Shown one piece after another: positions 34,298 to 43,686 of a DNA stretch of 64,000 nucleotides. The stretch comes from an uncultured Flavobacteriaceae bacterium. Its GTDB lineage: Bacteria > Bacteroidota > Bacteroidia > Flavobacteriales > Flavobacteriaceae. Position numbers and translations under genes: made by a program. The stretch covers positions 1-64,000 of the forward strand of contig CANMLX010000009.1 in the NCBI GenBank assembly GCA_947498845.1. Reading direction: 5' to 3'. The notes under the pieces were generated by a model. It was not told where the DNA came from and made no database searches. It was given only the letters and a program-made list of their open reading frames with translations. Within the stretch, counting starts at the first letter, position 1, and each line of letters starts with the position of its first letter.

Positions 34298-35860
34298 ATG
34301 AAAAACTACTTTTACTTCTTTTTATCTATATGCTTTTTATTAATATGGAGCTCATGCCGAAAAGATTTTGAATTCTCTCCTAGTACAGGACAATTAGAAT
34401 TTTCAAAAGATACTGTATATCTAGATACTATTTTTACCAATATAGGATCTAGCACCTACAATTTAAAAGTATATAACAACAGTGATGACGATATTGTTAT
34501 TCCTTCACTTAAATTAGGCTTAGGAGAAGCTTCTAATTACAGATTAAGTGTAGACGGTCTGCCAGGAAAAACGTTTGAAAATGTGGAACTACTAGCAAAA
34601 GATAGTTTATTCATATTCGTTGAAACTACAGTAGATATTAATGAATTTGCTAGTGCAAATGGACAATTTATTTATGAAGATCAAATCGAATTTGACTCTG
34701 GCACTAATTTTCAAAAAGTAGAATTAGTCACCTTAGTACAAGATGCTGTTTTTATTTATCCAGATAGGGATAACACTACAAAAGTTGTAGAAACATTAAC
34801 TTTAAATGTTGGAGAAGAAACCATTGAAACAGATCTACAAGGACGTGAATTACTCCCTGAAGAGCTTACCTTTACTAATGAAAAACCTTATGTAATATAT
34901 GGTTTTGCAGCAGTACCTAAGGGAGAAACTATGGTTGTAGAAGCTGGTGCACGGTTACATTTTCACAAAAACTCTGGTATTATTGTGTCTTCTGAAGCTT
35001 CAATTAACATCAATGGTAGTTTTAGTCCAGATCAAGAAACACTAGAAAATGAAGTGATTTTTGAAAGCGACCGTTTAGAACCCGAATTTTCTGATGTCCC
35101 AGGGCAATGGGGTGCTATTTGGTTAGTAGAAGGTAGTGTTAACAATACTATTAATTATGCCACCATTAAAAATGCACTAGTAGGTATTTTATGTGACGGG
35201 AATATTGGTGAAACCAACGATAAGTTAACGATTACTAATTCTAAAATATATAACTCTGGTAGCTTTGGTATTTTGGGTAGATCCACTTCTATTTCTGGTG
35301 AAAACTTAGTAATTAATAAAGCAGGACAATCGTCTTTTGCTGGCACCTTTGGAGGAAAATATAACTTCACGCACAGTACCATTGCTAATTATTTAAATGG
35401 TCCAAGACCGCTACCTGCTTTACTATTAAATAACTTTTTGGTAACAGATGAGGAAGAGATTATAGTTACAGATCTTATTGAAGCAAATTTTAACAACTGT
35501 ATTATATTTGGTAATGATAACCCAGAATTTCTTGTAGATGAAGTTGAGGATGATGCCGTTAATTTTAACTTTAAATTCACCAACTGTTTAATACGTTTTA
35601 GTGACAATAACAATAATTTCACAGGAGATAATTACGATTTTAGTAACACTGCTCACTACCAAAATGTTATTTTTAATGAAGCCCCTAATTTTAAAGATCC
35701 CAGAGAAAACGAATTGATTATAGGAGATGAATCTGCAGCTATAAACAAAGGAAATACAACCTTCGCTAGTCAAGTACCTACAGATGTATTGAATATTAAT
35801 AGAACAAGTACTCCAGATATAGGAGCATACCAGCACATTACTTTTGAAGAGGAGAATTAG
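34298..35860 (+). CDS. Outer-membrane-type lipoprotein with parallel beta-helix
   Basis: 520 residues. A lipoprotein signal ends LLIWSSC with the lipidated Cys at about 20. The first ~130 residues after it are an immunoglobulin-like domain (FTNIGSSTYNLKVYNNSDDD), followed by a right-handed beta-helix-like region rich in Asn turns (INYATIKNALVGILCDGNIG, FTNCLIRFSDNNNNFTGDNY) and a C-terminal INRTSTPDIGAYQ motif, common at the end of Bacteroidota choice-of-anchor/right-handed beta-helix proteins. Exported to the cell envelope; ligand or substrate unknown. Confidence 0.85.
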   Translation: MKNYFYFFLSICFLLIWSSCRKDFEFSPSTGQLEFSKDTVYLDTIFTNIGSSTYNLKVYNNSDDDIVIPSLKLGLGEASNYRLSVDGLPGKTFENVELLAKDSLFIFVETTVDINEFASANGQFIYEDQIEFDSGTNFQKVELVTLVQDAVFIYPDRDNTTKVVETLTLNVGEETIETDLQGRELLPEELTFTNEKPYVIYGFAAVPKGETMVVEAGARLHFHKNSGIIVSSEASININGSFSPDQETLENEVIFESDRLEPEFSDVPGQWGAIWLVEGSVNNTINYATIKNALVGILCDGNIGETNDKLTITNSKIYNSGSFGILGRSTSISGENLVINKAGQSSFAGTFGGKYNFTHSTIANYLNGPRPLPALLLNNFLVTDEEEIIVTDLIEANFNNCIIFGNDNPEFLVDEVEDDAVNFNFKFTNCLIRFSDNNNNFTGDNYDFSNTAHYQNVIFNEAPNFKDPRENELIIGDESAAINKGNTTFASQVPTDVLNINRTSTPDIGAYQHITFEEEN

Positions 35861-36022
35861 CGCTAATAAGAAGAACCTTGAAATTGTTCTTCTTAAATAA
35901 TTTATTAAGAGATGTTGTCGTATAAAGTTTAAAATTCGTCATATCATTTAATTAGCTAAAACATAATGGTTTTGTTATAAATTTAGTATAAATTCGTCTA
36001 TCATCAACGACAACGTAAACAC

Positions 36023-36373
36023 ATGAGAGACTACGAAGAAAATAATTATAATACAAATTCTAGAACATCCCAAATGAGAGGTTCTATTTCTAATGAATCT
36101 ACTAATGGAGATACTATAATATTACTTGTTGTAGTTTGGATGTTTATATCCAGAATTTTTTGGTTTTTAATCCCTAAATTCTTCGATCAATATTTTTCTC
36201 AAGGTTGGTTTGAACCAGTAAACGCATTAATGACTTTTATTTGGGGACTAATACCCATTGGACTTGCTTTTGCGATTAAAGATAAATCAAAGCAAGGTGT
36301 TTTATTTGTTCTAGGAGGTATCTATCTCTTATATAGCGTATTTGAAATAGTGACTACTTTTGTTAAATTATAA
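36023..36373 (+). CDS. Small integral membrane protein
   Basis: 116 residues. A polar N-terminus rich in Asn, Ser and Thr (to about 32) precedes three membrane segments (TIILLVVVWMFISRIFWFLI, NALMTFIWGLIPIGLAFAI, GVLFVLGGIYLLYSVFEIV). No family recognised; such proteins are common and uncharacterised in Flavobacteriaceae. Stands alone between the lipoprotein gene and MITE copy E. Confidence 0.75.
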   Translation: MRDYEENNYNTNSRTSQMRGSISNESTNGDTIILLVVVWMFISRIFWFLIPKFFDQYFSQGWFEPVNALMTFIWGLIPIGLAFAIKDKSKQGVLFVLGGIYLLYSVFEIVTTFVKL

Positions 36374-36597
36374 AATAAAACTTACATTAAATTATCTCCA
36401 CATATAACTTTTTGAGTACGTGGACTTACCAGCATATTACTTTCTAGGACAAAGCGTGGTACTATCTTTTTTAATGATACATTTATTTTAAGTAAACTAC
36501 CTCGGAGCATTTAAATCTCGATTATCGAGTAATTAAAACACTGTTTTTCAATATATTTTAATAGCTATAAAAAATTATACTCTTCGGTTTCTCAATA
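36374..36597. other. Intergenic stretch
   Basis: Left part of a 400-base gap. Nothing recognised apart from AT-rich sequence and a weak inverted word TCTCGATTATCGAG at about 36514-36527; the rest of the gap is MITE copy E. Confidence 0.5.
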
Positions 36598-36759
36598 ATA
36601 CCAATTCTAAAATGAATATACTGTAAAGAAAAATGATGGATTTTGAAATTATACGATACAGAAAAAATAAGCATAGCCGTAGTTACGGTTCTTTTTTATG
36701 TTGAAGAAGAATTTCAAAAGACACTTTTTAACTCAGTAAATTCATTTGGGAATTGGTAT
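36598..36759. mobile_element. MITE family 1, copy E (inverted)
   Basis: 162 bases with ATACCAATTC and GAATTGGTAT ends, in the opposite orientation to copies B-D (the interior reads GCATAGCCGTAGTTACGGTT). It ends 14 bases upstream of the ATG of the TonB-C-like gene at 36774 and so forms its leader or promoter region. Confidence 0.9.
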
Positions 36760-36773
36760 AAATACAAATTACT

Positions 36774-37595
36774 ATGAAAAAAATACCTCTTATACTATTC
36801 ATCATTATCTCCAAAACTATATTTGCCCAAGATTCTCTTCTAAAAGAGGATGTTATAACTTTTGTAGATTGTGAAAACTATGCTAACGAAACTAGTAATT
36901 GTTTTAAAAGTAAAACTTTAGCATTTATAGATAAGAATCTGAGTAAAAAAATAAAGAAAAAATTAATTAAGGCTTCAAAAAAGGATACTATTGAGTTTTA
37001 TACCAAACTATTTTTTAATAAACAGGGGCAGGTTATTACTCATAAATCAACACTCAAAAACTCTGTAGATCACCCATCAAAAAATTTTAATGTTATTCTT
37101 GAAAAATTCCCCAAAATTAATCCTCGTTTAGATAATATTGGCAACCCTACAGAATCCTACAATGTAGAAACTTTTGCTTTTAAAATTGAAGGAAAAAAAT
37201 TAATTCCAATAAGGAAATACGAACCATTAATAAAAGAGCTAATCCTATTGGATAGTCAACCCGTTTATTTTGGATGCAGTAGTCAAGCTGCCTCTAGGGG
37301 AACACGTTTAAATTGTTTGAATCGTACAATAAAAAAAATGATTGGTAAAAAATTTAATGCCGACATTGCAAACCGTATAGATATGCCTTCGGGAATTGCA
37401 AAAATCTATGTTTTTTTTAGGATCAATAAACTTGGAGAAATAGATGACATAAGAGCGCGATCTACCAGAGTAGAACTAGAAGAAGAAACTATAAGGGTTA
37501 TTAAATCTTTACCGAAAGCAGAAAAACCTGGTATGTATAAAGGTAAACCAAGAGAAGCTCATTTTGTTATTCCAATTAAATTCAGGATTGATTAA
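36774..37595 (+). CDS. Exported protein with TonB C-terminal-like domain
   Basis: 273 residues with a signal peptide (MKKIPLILFIIISKTIFAQ). The last ~110 residues resemble the energy-transducer TonB C-terminal fold found widely in this phylum: a Cys-containing segment (CSSQAASRGTRLNCLNRTIK), then AKIYVFFRINKLGEIDDIRA, EETIRVIKSLPKAEKPGMYK and HFVIPIKF. Unlike true TonB it has no N-terminal membrane anchor or Pro-rich linker, so energy transduction is unlikely; it may bind a periplasmic partner. Its upstream region is MITE copy E. Confidence 0.78.
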   Translation: MKKIPLILFIIISKTIFAQDSLLKEDVITFVDCENYANETSNCFKSKTLAFIDKNLSKKIKKKLIKASKKDTIEFYTKLFFNKQGQVITHKSTLKNSVDHPSKNFNVILEKFPKINPRLDNIGNPTESYNVETFAFKIEGKKLIPIRKYEPLIKELILLDSQPVYFGCSSQAASRGTRLNCLNRTIKKMIGKKFNADIANRIDMPSGIAKIYVFFRINKLGEIDDIRARSTRVELEEETIRVIKSLPKAEKPGMYKGKPREAHFVIPIKFRID

Positions 37596-37649
37596 AACAA
37601 ATAATAATATCCTAAATAGTTACAGGGTAAAAAATTTTGACAGATCCTA

Positions 37650-39122
37650 TTAGTTTATAATACTTTTGTTGGGAATCTCTTTTAATATTTCCAAAACAAA
37701 CCTCCAATATTTTTGCACCGAAGATATTTGAGCACGTTCATCTGGTGAATGTGCTCCTTTAATATTAGGACCAAAGCTAATCATATCCATATTGGGATAG
37801 TGTTGTCCCAGAATACCACACTCTAAACCTGCATGACAAGCGGCTACATGCGGTAGTTCGCCATTTAAATCTTTATAAATCTTAGTCATTACCTTTAAAA
37901 TAGCAGAATCCATATTAGGTGTCCATCCAGGATAATCTCCAGAGAATTCTACCTCACAACCTGCCAGCTCAAAAGTGGCCCGTAATGTATGTGCCAAATC
38001 CATTTTTGAGCTTTCTACCGAGGAGCGTGTTAAGCACCCTATATGAATGTGACCATCTTTAGCTACAACTCTGGCTATATTATTGGAGGTTTCTACTAAA
38101 TCTGGTATATCCGCACTCATACGATATACCCCATTTAAAGCTGCATACAACGCTCGTGTTAGCCCTTCTTGAACTCCTAAATCCATAACATGTGTTGGCA
38201 TATCATGTTTTAAAACGTCAATAATTAAATCGGGTTCTGTTGTTTTTAATTCCCTTTTAATGCTGTTTACCATAAGATTAATTTCCAATAAAAAAGCATC
38301 TTCATGTATGGTATCTATAACCACAATGGCATTACTTTCTCTTGGAATAGCATTTCGTAAACTACCACCATCTATTTCAGAAATTCGTAATCCAAAATTC
38401 TCAAAACCATCAAATAACAAACGGTTCATTATTTTATTAGCATTGCCTAAACCTTCATGGATTTGCATGCCCGAATGTCCTCCTTGTAGACCTTTAACAC
38501 TAATTTTATAGCTTACTTTTAATTTAGGTGTTTCTTCTTGTTTGTATGTTCTAGAAGCCGTTACATCGATCCCTCCTGCACAACCTACACCTATTTCGTC
38601 ATCTTCTTCGGTATCTAAATTAAGAAGGATACCTCCTGAAAGCACATCGTCTTTTAATGCCATAGCACCAGTCATGCCTGTTTCTTCATCTATTGTAAAC
38701 AAGGCTTCTATAGGTGGATGTGTAATATCTTTACTTTCTAAAATTGCCATTATTGTGGCAACTCCCAGACCATTATCGGCACCTAAAGTGGTCCCTTTTG
38801 CTCTTACCCAATCACCGTCTACATACATATCTATACCCTGTGTATCAAAATTAAAAACAGTAGCATTATTTTTTTGGTGTACCATATCTAGATGTGATTG
38901 CATCACTACAGTTGTTCTGTTTTCCATCCCTAAAGTAGCAGGCTTTTTAATAATTACATTGCCAACGCTATCTACTATGGTTTCTAAACCTAAATGTTCA
39001 CCAAACTGCTTCATAAACGCAATAACACGCTCTTCTTTTTTTGATGCTCTTGGTACGGCATTTAAATCGGCAAATTTATTCCAAAGTTGTTGCGGTTGCA
39101 ATTGTCTTATTTCTGAACTCAT
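37650..39122 (-). CDS. pepD: Cytosol non-specific dipeptidase (aminoacyl-histidine dipeptidase)
   Basis: M20C metallopeptidase that cleaves a wide range of dipeptides in the cytoplasm. 490 residues with the metal-site motifs MQSHLDMVHQ, TTLGADNGLGVA, LFTIDEETGMTGA (catalytic Glu followed by metal-ligand Glu), LLNLDTEEDDEIGVGCAGG and a C-terminal SFGPNIKGAHSPDER with the last metal His. Full length, no signal peptide. Its start is about 45 bases from a heptamer tandem array (copy 3). Confidence 0.96.
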   Translation of the reverse strand: MSSEIRQLQPQQLWNKFADLNAVPRASKKEERVIAFMKQFGEHLGLETIVDSVGNVIIKKPATLGMENRTTVVMQSHLDMVHQKNNATVFNFDTQGIDMYVDGDWVRAKGTTLGADNGLGVATIMAILESKDITHPPIEALFTIDEETGMTGAMALKDDVLSGGILLNLDTEEDDEIGVGCAGGIDVTASRTYKQEETPKLKVSYKISVKGLQGGHSGMQIHEGLGNANKIMNRLLFDGFENFGLRISEIDGGSLRNAIPRESNAIVVIDTIHEDAFLLEINLMVNSIKRELKTTEPDLIIDVLKHDMPTHVMDLGVQEGLTRALYAALNGVYRMSADIPDLVETSNNIARVVAKDGHIHIGCLTRSSVESSKMDLAHTLRATFELAGCEVEFSGDYPGWTPNMDSAILKVMTKIYKDLNGELPHVAACHAGLECGILGQHYPNMDMISFGPNIKGAHSPDERAQISSVQKYWRFVLEILKEIPNKSIIN

Positions 39123-39169
39123 AACAGGATATTTTTAGTAGTGCGAATTTAACAAAATTGTACAAATAG

Positions 39170-39320
39170 TTGTTGGTTGTTGGTTGTTGGTTGTTGGTTG
39201 TTGGTTGTTGGTTGTTGGTTGTTGGTTGTTGGTTGTTTAAAACTACTGTTTATTTTTAGTGAATACCCATTACCTTTCTATTTATCTTTAATAATTTTAT
39301 CAACGACTGCATACTCCATA
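39170..39320. repeat. Heptamer tandem array plus core, copy 3
   Basis: About ten TTGGTTG-type units (39170-39236) followed by a diverged core (AAAACTACTGTTTATTTTTA, GAATACCCATTACC, ATTTATCTTTAATAATTTTATC) and degenerate CTGCTTACTGCTTACT words up to about 39345. Located in the divergent gap between pepD and the DUF3810 gene, with the array on the pepD side. Confidence 0.85.
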
Positions 39321-39495
39321 CTGCTTACTGCTTACTGCTTACTAAAAAAACATCATAACACCTCTAAACTTTAACCTCTCTACCTCCTAACCTTCTAACC
39401 TTTTTATTCATCTTACTATACATAACGAAAAGCAGGGAGAAACCTTTATAGACAAGAACTATAGCTGCGGTACATATTTTTATTATTTTTGATAA

Positions 39496-40572
39496 ATGCT
39501 AAGACAAAAGAAAACTATTATTGCGCTTTCACTAATTCTGCAATATGCTTTAATAAAATGGCTTTCTAATTACCCCGAATTTGTAGAACGCTTTTACAGT
39601 AATGGAGTATACATATTTATATCTAAATTACTTAGATATACATTGGGTTGGCTGCCGTTTTCTTTTGGAGATATCGTGTATACTTTGGCTATTATTTATA
39701 TACTAAGATGGTTTTTAAAAAACCGTAAACTATTACGTAAAAACACCAAACAATGGTTTATTGATGTTATAGCGACATTTGCTATGGTGTATTTTGCTTT
39801 TCATTTATTTTGGGCTATAAACTACTATAGGTTGCCGCTTCATAAAAGTTTAAATCTAAAGCATGATTACTCGACAGAACAATTGGTTAATATTACCGAA
39901 AAACTTATAGAAACATCTAATAAACTACATTTGGATATTGCGAATAATGATTCTATTAAAATTATATCGCCTTACAGCAAAGAAGCTATTTTAAAGTTAG
40001 TGCCTAATGGCTATGAAAACTTAAAAAGTATATTTCCAAATTTAGAATACCACCCCAAGAGTCGTAAAAAATCACTGTTTAGCTATCCGTTAACCTATAT
40101 GGGGTTTAGTGGGTATTTGAATCCGTTTACTAACGAAGCTCAGGTAAATAGCAAAATTCCTTTATATAAGCTACCAACTACCACTACACACGAAATTGCA
40201 CATCAATTAGGGTATGCTGCTGAGAATGAAGCAAATTTTATAGGTTTTTTAGCTGCTACGCATCATGACGATCCCTATTTTAAATACTGTGGCTATTCGT
40301 TTGGTCTTCGTTTTTGTCTTAACGAAATTTATAGACGTGATGAATGCTTATATGAAGATTTGGTAGCCGATATTAATAAAGGCATTCTAAAAGATTTTAA
40401 GGAAGGGCGCGACTTTTGGCAAGCTCACGAAAACCCTTTAGAACCTTTATTTAAAGTATTCTATGGTAACTTTTTAAAAGCCAATAACCAATCCAAAGGC
40501 ATTGAAAGTTATAGCTATGTGGTGGCGCTTTTGGTGAATTATCTGGAAATCAAAGCCTTAGTTAATGATTAA
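39496..40572 (+). CDS. DUF3810 domain-containing membrane metalloprotease-like protein
   Basis: 358 residues. Three membrane segments in the first ~110 residues (IIALSLILQYALIKWL, FSFGDIVYTLAIIYILRWF, WFIDVIATFAMVYFAFHLFW), then a cytoplasmic or periplasmic domain with a zinc-protease HEIAHQLGYAAENEANF motif (HExxH followed by a downstream Glu). Typical DUF3810 length and layout; the substrate is unknown. A TATTTTTG box lies five bases before the ATG. Its last 15 bases overlap the convergent beta-helix gene, and a second, diverged copy of its 3' end lies at 42480-42611. Confidence 0.88.
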   Translation: MLRQKKTIIALSLILQYALIKWLSNYPEFVERFYSNGVYIFISKLLRYTLGWLPFSFGDIVYTLAIIYILRWFLKNRKLLRKNTKQWFIDVIATFAMVYFAFHLFWAINYYRLPLHKSLNLKHDYSTEQLVNITEKLIETSNKLHLDIANNDSIKIISPYSKEAILKLVPNGYENLKSIFPNLEYHPKSRKKSLFSYPLTYMGFSGYLNPFTNEAQVNSKIPLYKLPTTTTHEIAHQLGYAAENEANFIGFLAATHHDDPYFKYCGYSFGLRFCLNEIYRRDECLYEDLVADINKGILKDFKEGRDFWQAHENPLEPLFKVFYGNFLKANNQSKGIESYSYVVALLVNYLEIKALVND

Positions 40573-42417
40573 CTTTTCAATATACTCTTGTAAACCATTA
40601 TTAATTTTCATAAAGTACATACCACTCTTAAAAGCTGCTATATCTACAACTACATTGCCTTTCTCTATTTCTTTATTGACAACTAAAATTTGTTTCCCCT
40701 GGACATTATAAACTTCTATTTTTATATCTTGAGTAACATCTTCACTAAATGTTAATGTTACAGAATTTCTGGCTGGATTGGGATGTAATGACAAAAACTG
40801 ATTTTTGTTAAATACAATATTCTCATCACTTGTTGTATCATTTGTTGTATTACTTTGAAATTCAAAAGCTCCAATATCGTAAGCATTACCTACTAAACGT
40901 TGCTCTCCTCCATTATCCTGCGATACTATTCCAAAAGCCCCCACATCCATCCCTATATCAATAGCTACCGATTCACTTAAAATCCTATAATCGTTATTAG
41001 ATGCATCGCTAAAAGCGATATCGTTAATTGCTATCGAACCAAGAGCTAATTGCGCGTTTGTTGGAGCACTTCTTACATATAAATTATGACTAACTGTTGT
41101 ATGTGGTGAATCACGCAATGCCTTATTGACAAACTGTACAAATACATCACTTAAATTCATCCAGGATGGTGTTCTATTTAATTCTAATTTAGGATCAACA
41201 ATAAGATTATTTACAAACTTAAGATCAAAGTTAAGTCGACATCCATTATTGGTACCAGGCACGCAAGTACTTACATAAGTTCCTGTTCCAAAATCATCAG
41301 GGTTATTAACTCCTGATTTTACAATTGTATTATTGAAAATATAAAACCCTTTATCCTCTTCCATATCTGGTAAATATAATGGGTGTGCTTCATATCTTAT
41401 ATGAAACCAAATACCATAATTACCTGAACCTACAATAAGATTATTGTAAATTTTTGTTCCTGTTAAAATATCAATACCGCTAATGCCTCTTTGAACACTT
41501 GTTGTATTGTCTGCTAACTGTATAATTTTATTATTGTAGACTTCTGCACGAGTTCCTCCCCCTAGAGCAATCCCAAAACTTTGATTTCGTTCCCCTTCCT
41601 GAGCAGCATAAAAACCATATCCAATAATTTCATTATGATGTATTTTAACATTTTTATGCCCTAAAGATACTTGTAATGCATCCCAACCTGTTTGTTCTAA
41701 TTTATTATGATGTATTTCTATATTTTCTATGAAGTGAGCAAAGCCATTACACTTATCTTTGGATGTTGTTTTGGTAAATCCCCAGGTAGAACCTATGTAC
41801 ATACCTTCTCCTCCAGTATTATGAATATAATTATGGTGAATATTTAGATTTTTTAAAACAAAATTGTCTCGAAATGTCGCCTGTGTTTCTGGTGAATCAC
41901 AATTAGTCGTTTTGGGATCTGTTTTAGCTATAATGCCAGCAAAGCCTACTTTTTGAATTTCTATATGATCAATTTCAAAATCTGAACTCAATGCCCCTAC
42001 TCCTATACCCGACCTTCCCGATTTACCGCTATTATCATTTTTAGTTTCTTCAATAAAAATCCCGTATTCAAAATTAGCATCTCCCGAACCCGTTAAGTGA
42101 ATATGCTTACTATTGTTAAACTGTAAAGCTCCATAAGGCACTTCTTTAGCATTTACAACTACTTTACCACCACAATTTTTAATGATTATAGGGTTTTCTG
42201 TAGTCCCGTTTAAATTATTGAAACGTAATGCGCCATATAAACCATTTTGAATACAGATAGTATTTCCTGGCATAATGCCATCAAAATCTGATGAATTATA
42301 GATATTTAAACCTGATTCTGGCTGGATAAAGAAATCGCAATCACAGTTCTGTGAAAAAGAAAAAACACTGTTAAAAAACAAAAAGACAAAAGCAAACTGC
42401 TTATAATTTGGTATCAT
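40558..42417 (-). CDS. Secreted right-handed beta-helix protein with T9SS sorting domain
   Basis: 619 residues: signal peptide (FAFVFLFFNSVFSFSQ), beta-helix repeats with pectin-lyase-like stacking (IHHNYIHNTGGEGMYIGST, IEIHHNKLEQTGWDALQVS, IYNNLIVGSGNYGIWF) over about 90-440, a linker, and a C-terminal type A sorting domain (FLSLHPNPARNSVTLTF ... GMYFMKINNG). Export would be through the type IX system to the cell surface or medium; polysaccharide binding or lysis is possible. The gene is bracketed by two copies of the DUF3810 3' end, a sign that it arrived by recombination. Confidence 0.9.
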   Translation of the reverse strand: MIPNYKQFAFVFLFFNSVFSFSQNCDCDFFIQPESGLNIYNSSDFDGIMPGNTICIQNGLYGALRFNNLNGTTENPIIIKNCGGKVVVNAKEVPYGALQFNNSKHIHLTGSGDANFEYGIFIEETKNDNSGKSGRSGIGVGALSSDFEIDHIEIQKVGFAGIIAKTDPKTTNCDSPETQATFRDNFVLKNLNIHHNYIHNTGGEGMYIGSTWGFTKTTSKDKCNGFAHFIENIEIHHNKLEQTGWDALQVSLGHKNVKIHHNEIIGYGFYAAQEGERNQSFGIALGGGTRAEVYNNKIIQLADNTTSVQRGISGIDILTGTKIYNNLIVGSGNYGIWFHIRYEAHPLYLPDMEEDKGFYIFNNTIVKSGVNNPDDFGTGTYVSTCVPGTNNGCRLNFDLKFVNNLIVDPKLELNRTPSWMNLSDVFVQFVNKALRDSPHTTVSHNLYVRSAPTNAQLALGSIAINDIAFSDASNNDYRILSESVAIDIGMDVGAFGIVSQDNGGEQRLVGNAYDIGAFEFQSNTTNDTTSDENIVFNKNQFLSLHPNPARNSVTLTFSEDVTQDIKIEVYNVQGKQILVVNKEIEKGNVVVDIAAFKSGMYFMKINNGLQEYIEKLIIN

Positions 42418-42479
42418 TTAGGGTTTGATTTGGGTGGTTATTGGAGGATAAATATAGTTAAAACTATATAATTCAACAA

Positions 42480-42611
42480 TATAGACTACCAATTAAGCTA
42501 CTTTATGATAATTTTTTAAAAACAAAAAAACAATCTATAGGGATTGAAAGTTATAATTATGTTGTGGCGCTTTTGGTGAATTATTTGGAGAACAAAGCTA
42601 TTAACAACTAA
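42480..42611 (+). pseudogene. Second, diverged copy of the DUF3810 gene 3' end
   Basis: The frame from 42480 to the TAA at 42609-42611 encodes YDNFLKTKKQ then GIESYNYVVALLVNYLENKA, matching YGNFLKANNQ and GIESYSYVVALLVNYLEIKA at the end of 39496-40572. The two copies differ at many silent positions, so this is not a fresh duplication. No start is present; the rest of the gene is absent here. Confidence 0.88.
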
Positions 42612-42653
42612 TACATTACTGTTTATTTAGCTAAATTTTATATCTTTAAAAAA

Positions 42654-43022
42654 ATGACATCTCTTATGAAACTATTCATCACTGCTTTTATTTTTTTACT
42701 TTGCTTATCTTCTTTTAGTCAAACACTTCATAAAAAATCAACTAAATTGCCTATAGCTTTAAGTTCATTAAACTTTAGTGATTTAAAAAGTGAATTGAGT
42801 ACTTCTTCTTATTTTAAAGAATATTTAAAAAAATATACACTTAGTATTGATGGGATAGAAATAATGCGCCAAGGGTATGAGGGGAACTTGTTTATCAATA
42901 CTAAAAACATGAATAAAAATTTTTCCTTTTTGGAAATTCCCTCTGTAAGTTTAGAGAAAGAATTACGTAATGTTATGCTTAAAACACCTGTTGCTATAAA
43001 CGCAAGAGGGTTTACGCTTTAA
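42654..43022 (+). CDS. Hypothetical exported protein
   Basis: 122 residues with a clear signal peptide ending SSFSQ; the ATG at 42669 (MKLFITAFIFLL) is an alternative, and perhaps better, start. The mature part is about 95 residues with a short beta-rich pattern and no Cys. No family recognised. It follows the DUF3810 tail copy by 42 bases and has no obvious partner. Confidence 0.65.
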   Translation: MTSLMKLFITAFIFLLCLSSFSQTLHKKSTKLPIALSSLNFSDLKSELSTSSYFKEYLKKYTLSIDGIEIMRQGYEGNLFINTKNMNKNFSFLEIPSVSLEKELRNVMLKTPVAINARGFTL

Positions 43023-43124
43023 GTGTTTGTTTTTTTATTTATATTTTATTACAGATAGTTTATTCTTATTAATTATTCTTAAAACATCTTTATATATAGT
43101 AAGTTATTAGGAGAAAATAGGTAT

Positions 43125-43613
43125 TTAGTCTTCAAATTGTGAAAAGCTAACAACTAAAGAATCTTTAAAGTCAATTCCTAAAAAATCAGAATCCATTTTA
43201 ATAAAAAATGCAGGTGTTTGCCCTAAACAATAATACAACCCAATACTATCTCTGTCTTTAAAACAATCTGTTCCTTTTCCTAATAATTTAACTACATCAG
43301 ATTTATGCATTCCAACCTTTAGACAATTGCTCATCAGGTCTTTAGACATCTTAAATCTCATATCTGTATCTGTACGCCATTTTTCTTTATTAAAAGAATT
43401 CCATTGATAATAACGTGATGGAAATATTATAAAATATAAAATTATGATAGCAATAGTTAATGAAGATACCATCCTTAATATACTGATTTTTGAATTCTTA
43501 AAAAAAGTCCAAAAAAACAAATAAACTATTCCCCAAATAAAAAACAAAAAAATTAAATCTCTAATCATTATTGCATATTTACTCAAAAATAATACTCTAT
43601 TCCTAAAATTCAC
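43125..43613 (-). CDS. Hypothetical membrane protein with BamE-like C-terminal segment
   Basis: 162 residues. Two membrane segments (IRDLIFLFFIWGIVYLFFWT and MVSSLTIAIIILYFIIF), then a soluble region of about 85 residues whose LKVGMHKSDVVKLLGKGTD resembles the helix-turn of SmpA/BamE-type folds, with a Cys pair nearby (Cys in SNCLKV and TDCFKD). Function unknown. Divergent from the SpoU methyltransferase gene. Confidence 0.65.
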   Translation of the reverse strand: MNFRNRVLFLSKYAIMIRDLIFLFFIWGIVYLFFWTFFKNSKISILRMVSSLTIAIIILYFIIFPSRYYQWNSFNKEKWRTDTDMRFKMSKDLMSNCLKVGMHKSDVVKLLGKGTDCFKDRDSIGLYYCLGQTPAFFIKMDSDFLGIDFKDSLVVSFSQFED

Positions 43614-43686
43614 CTATGTCATATTTTTTCTCTTACGATTCTCGATAATAAATTTTGACATAAAACACTATTTTTGTTTCTCACTT

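Noticed and set aside
36774..37595. True TonB energy transducer
   Set aside because: No N-terminal membrane anchor or Pro-rich linker; it has a cleavable signal peptide, and only the C-terminal fold is shared.
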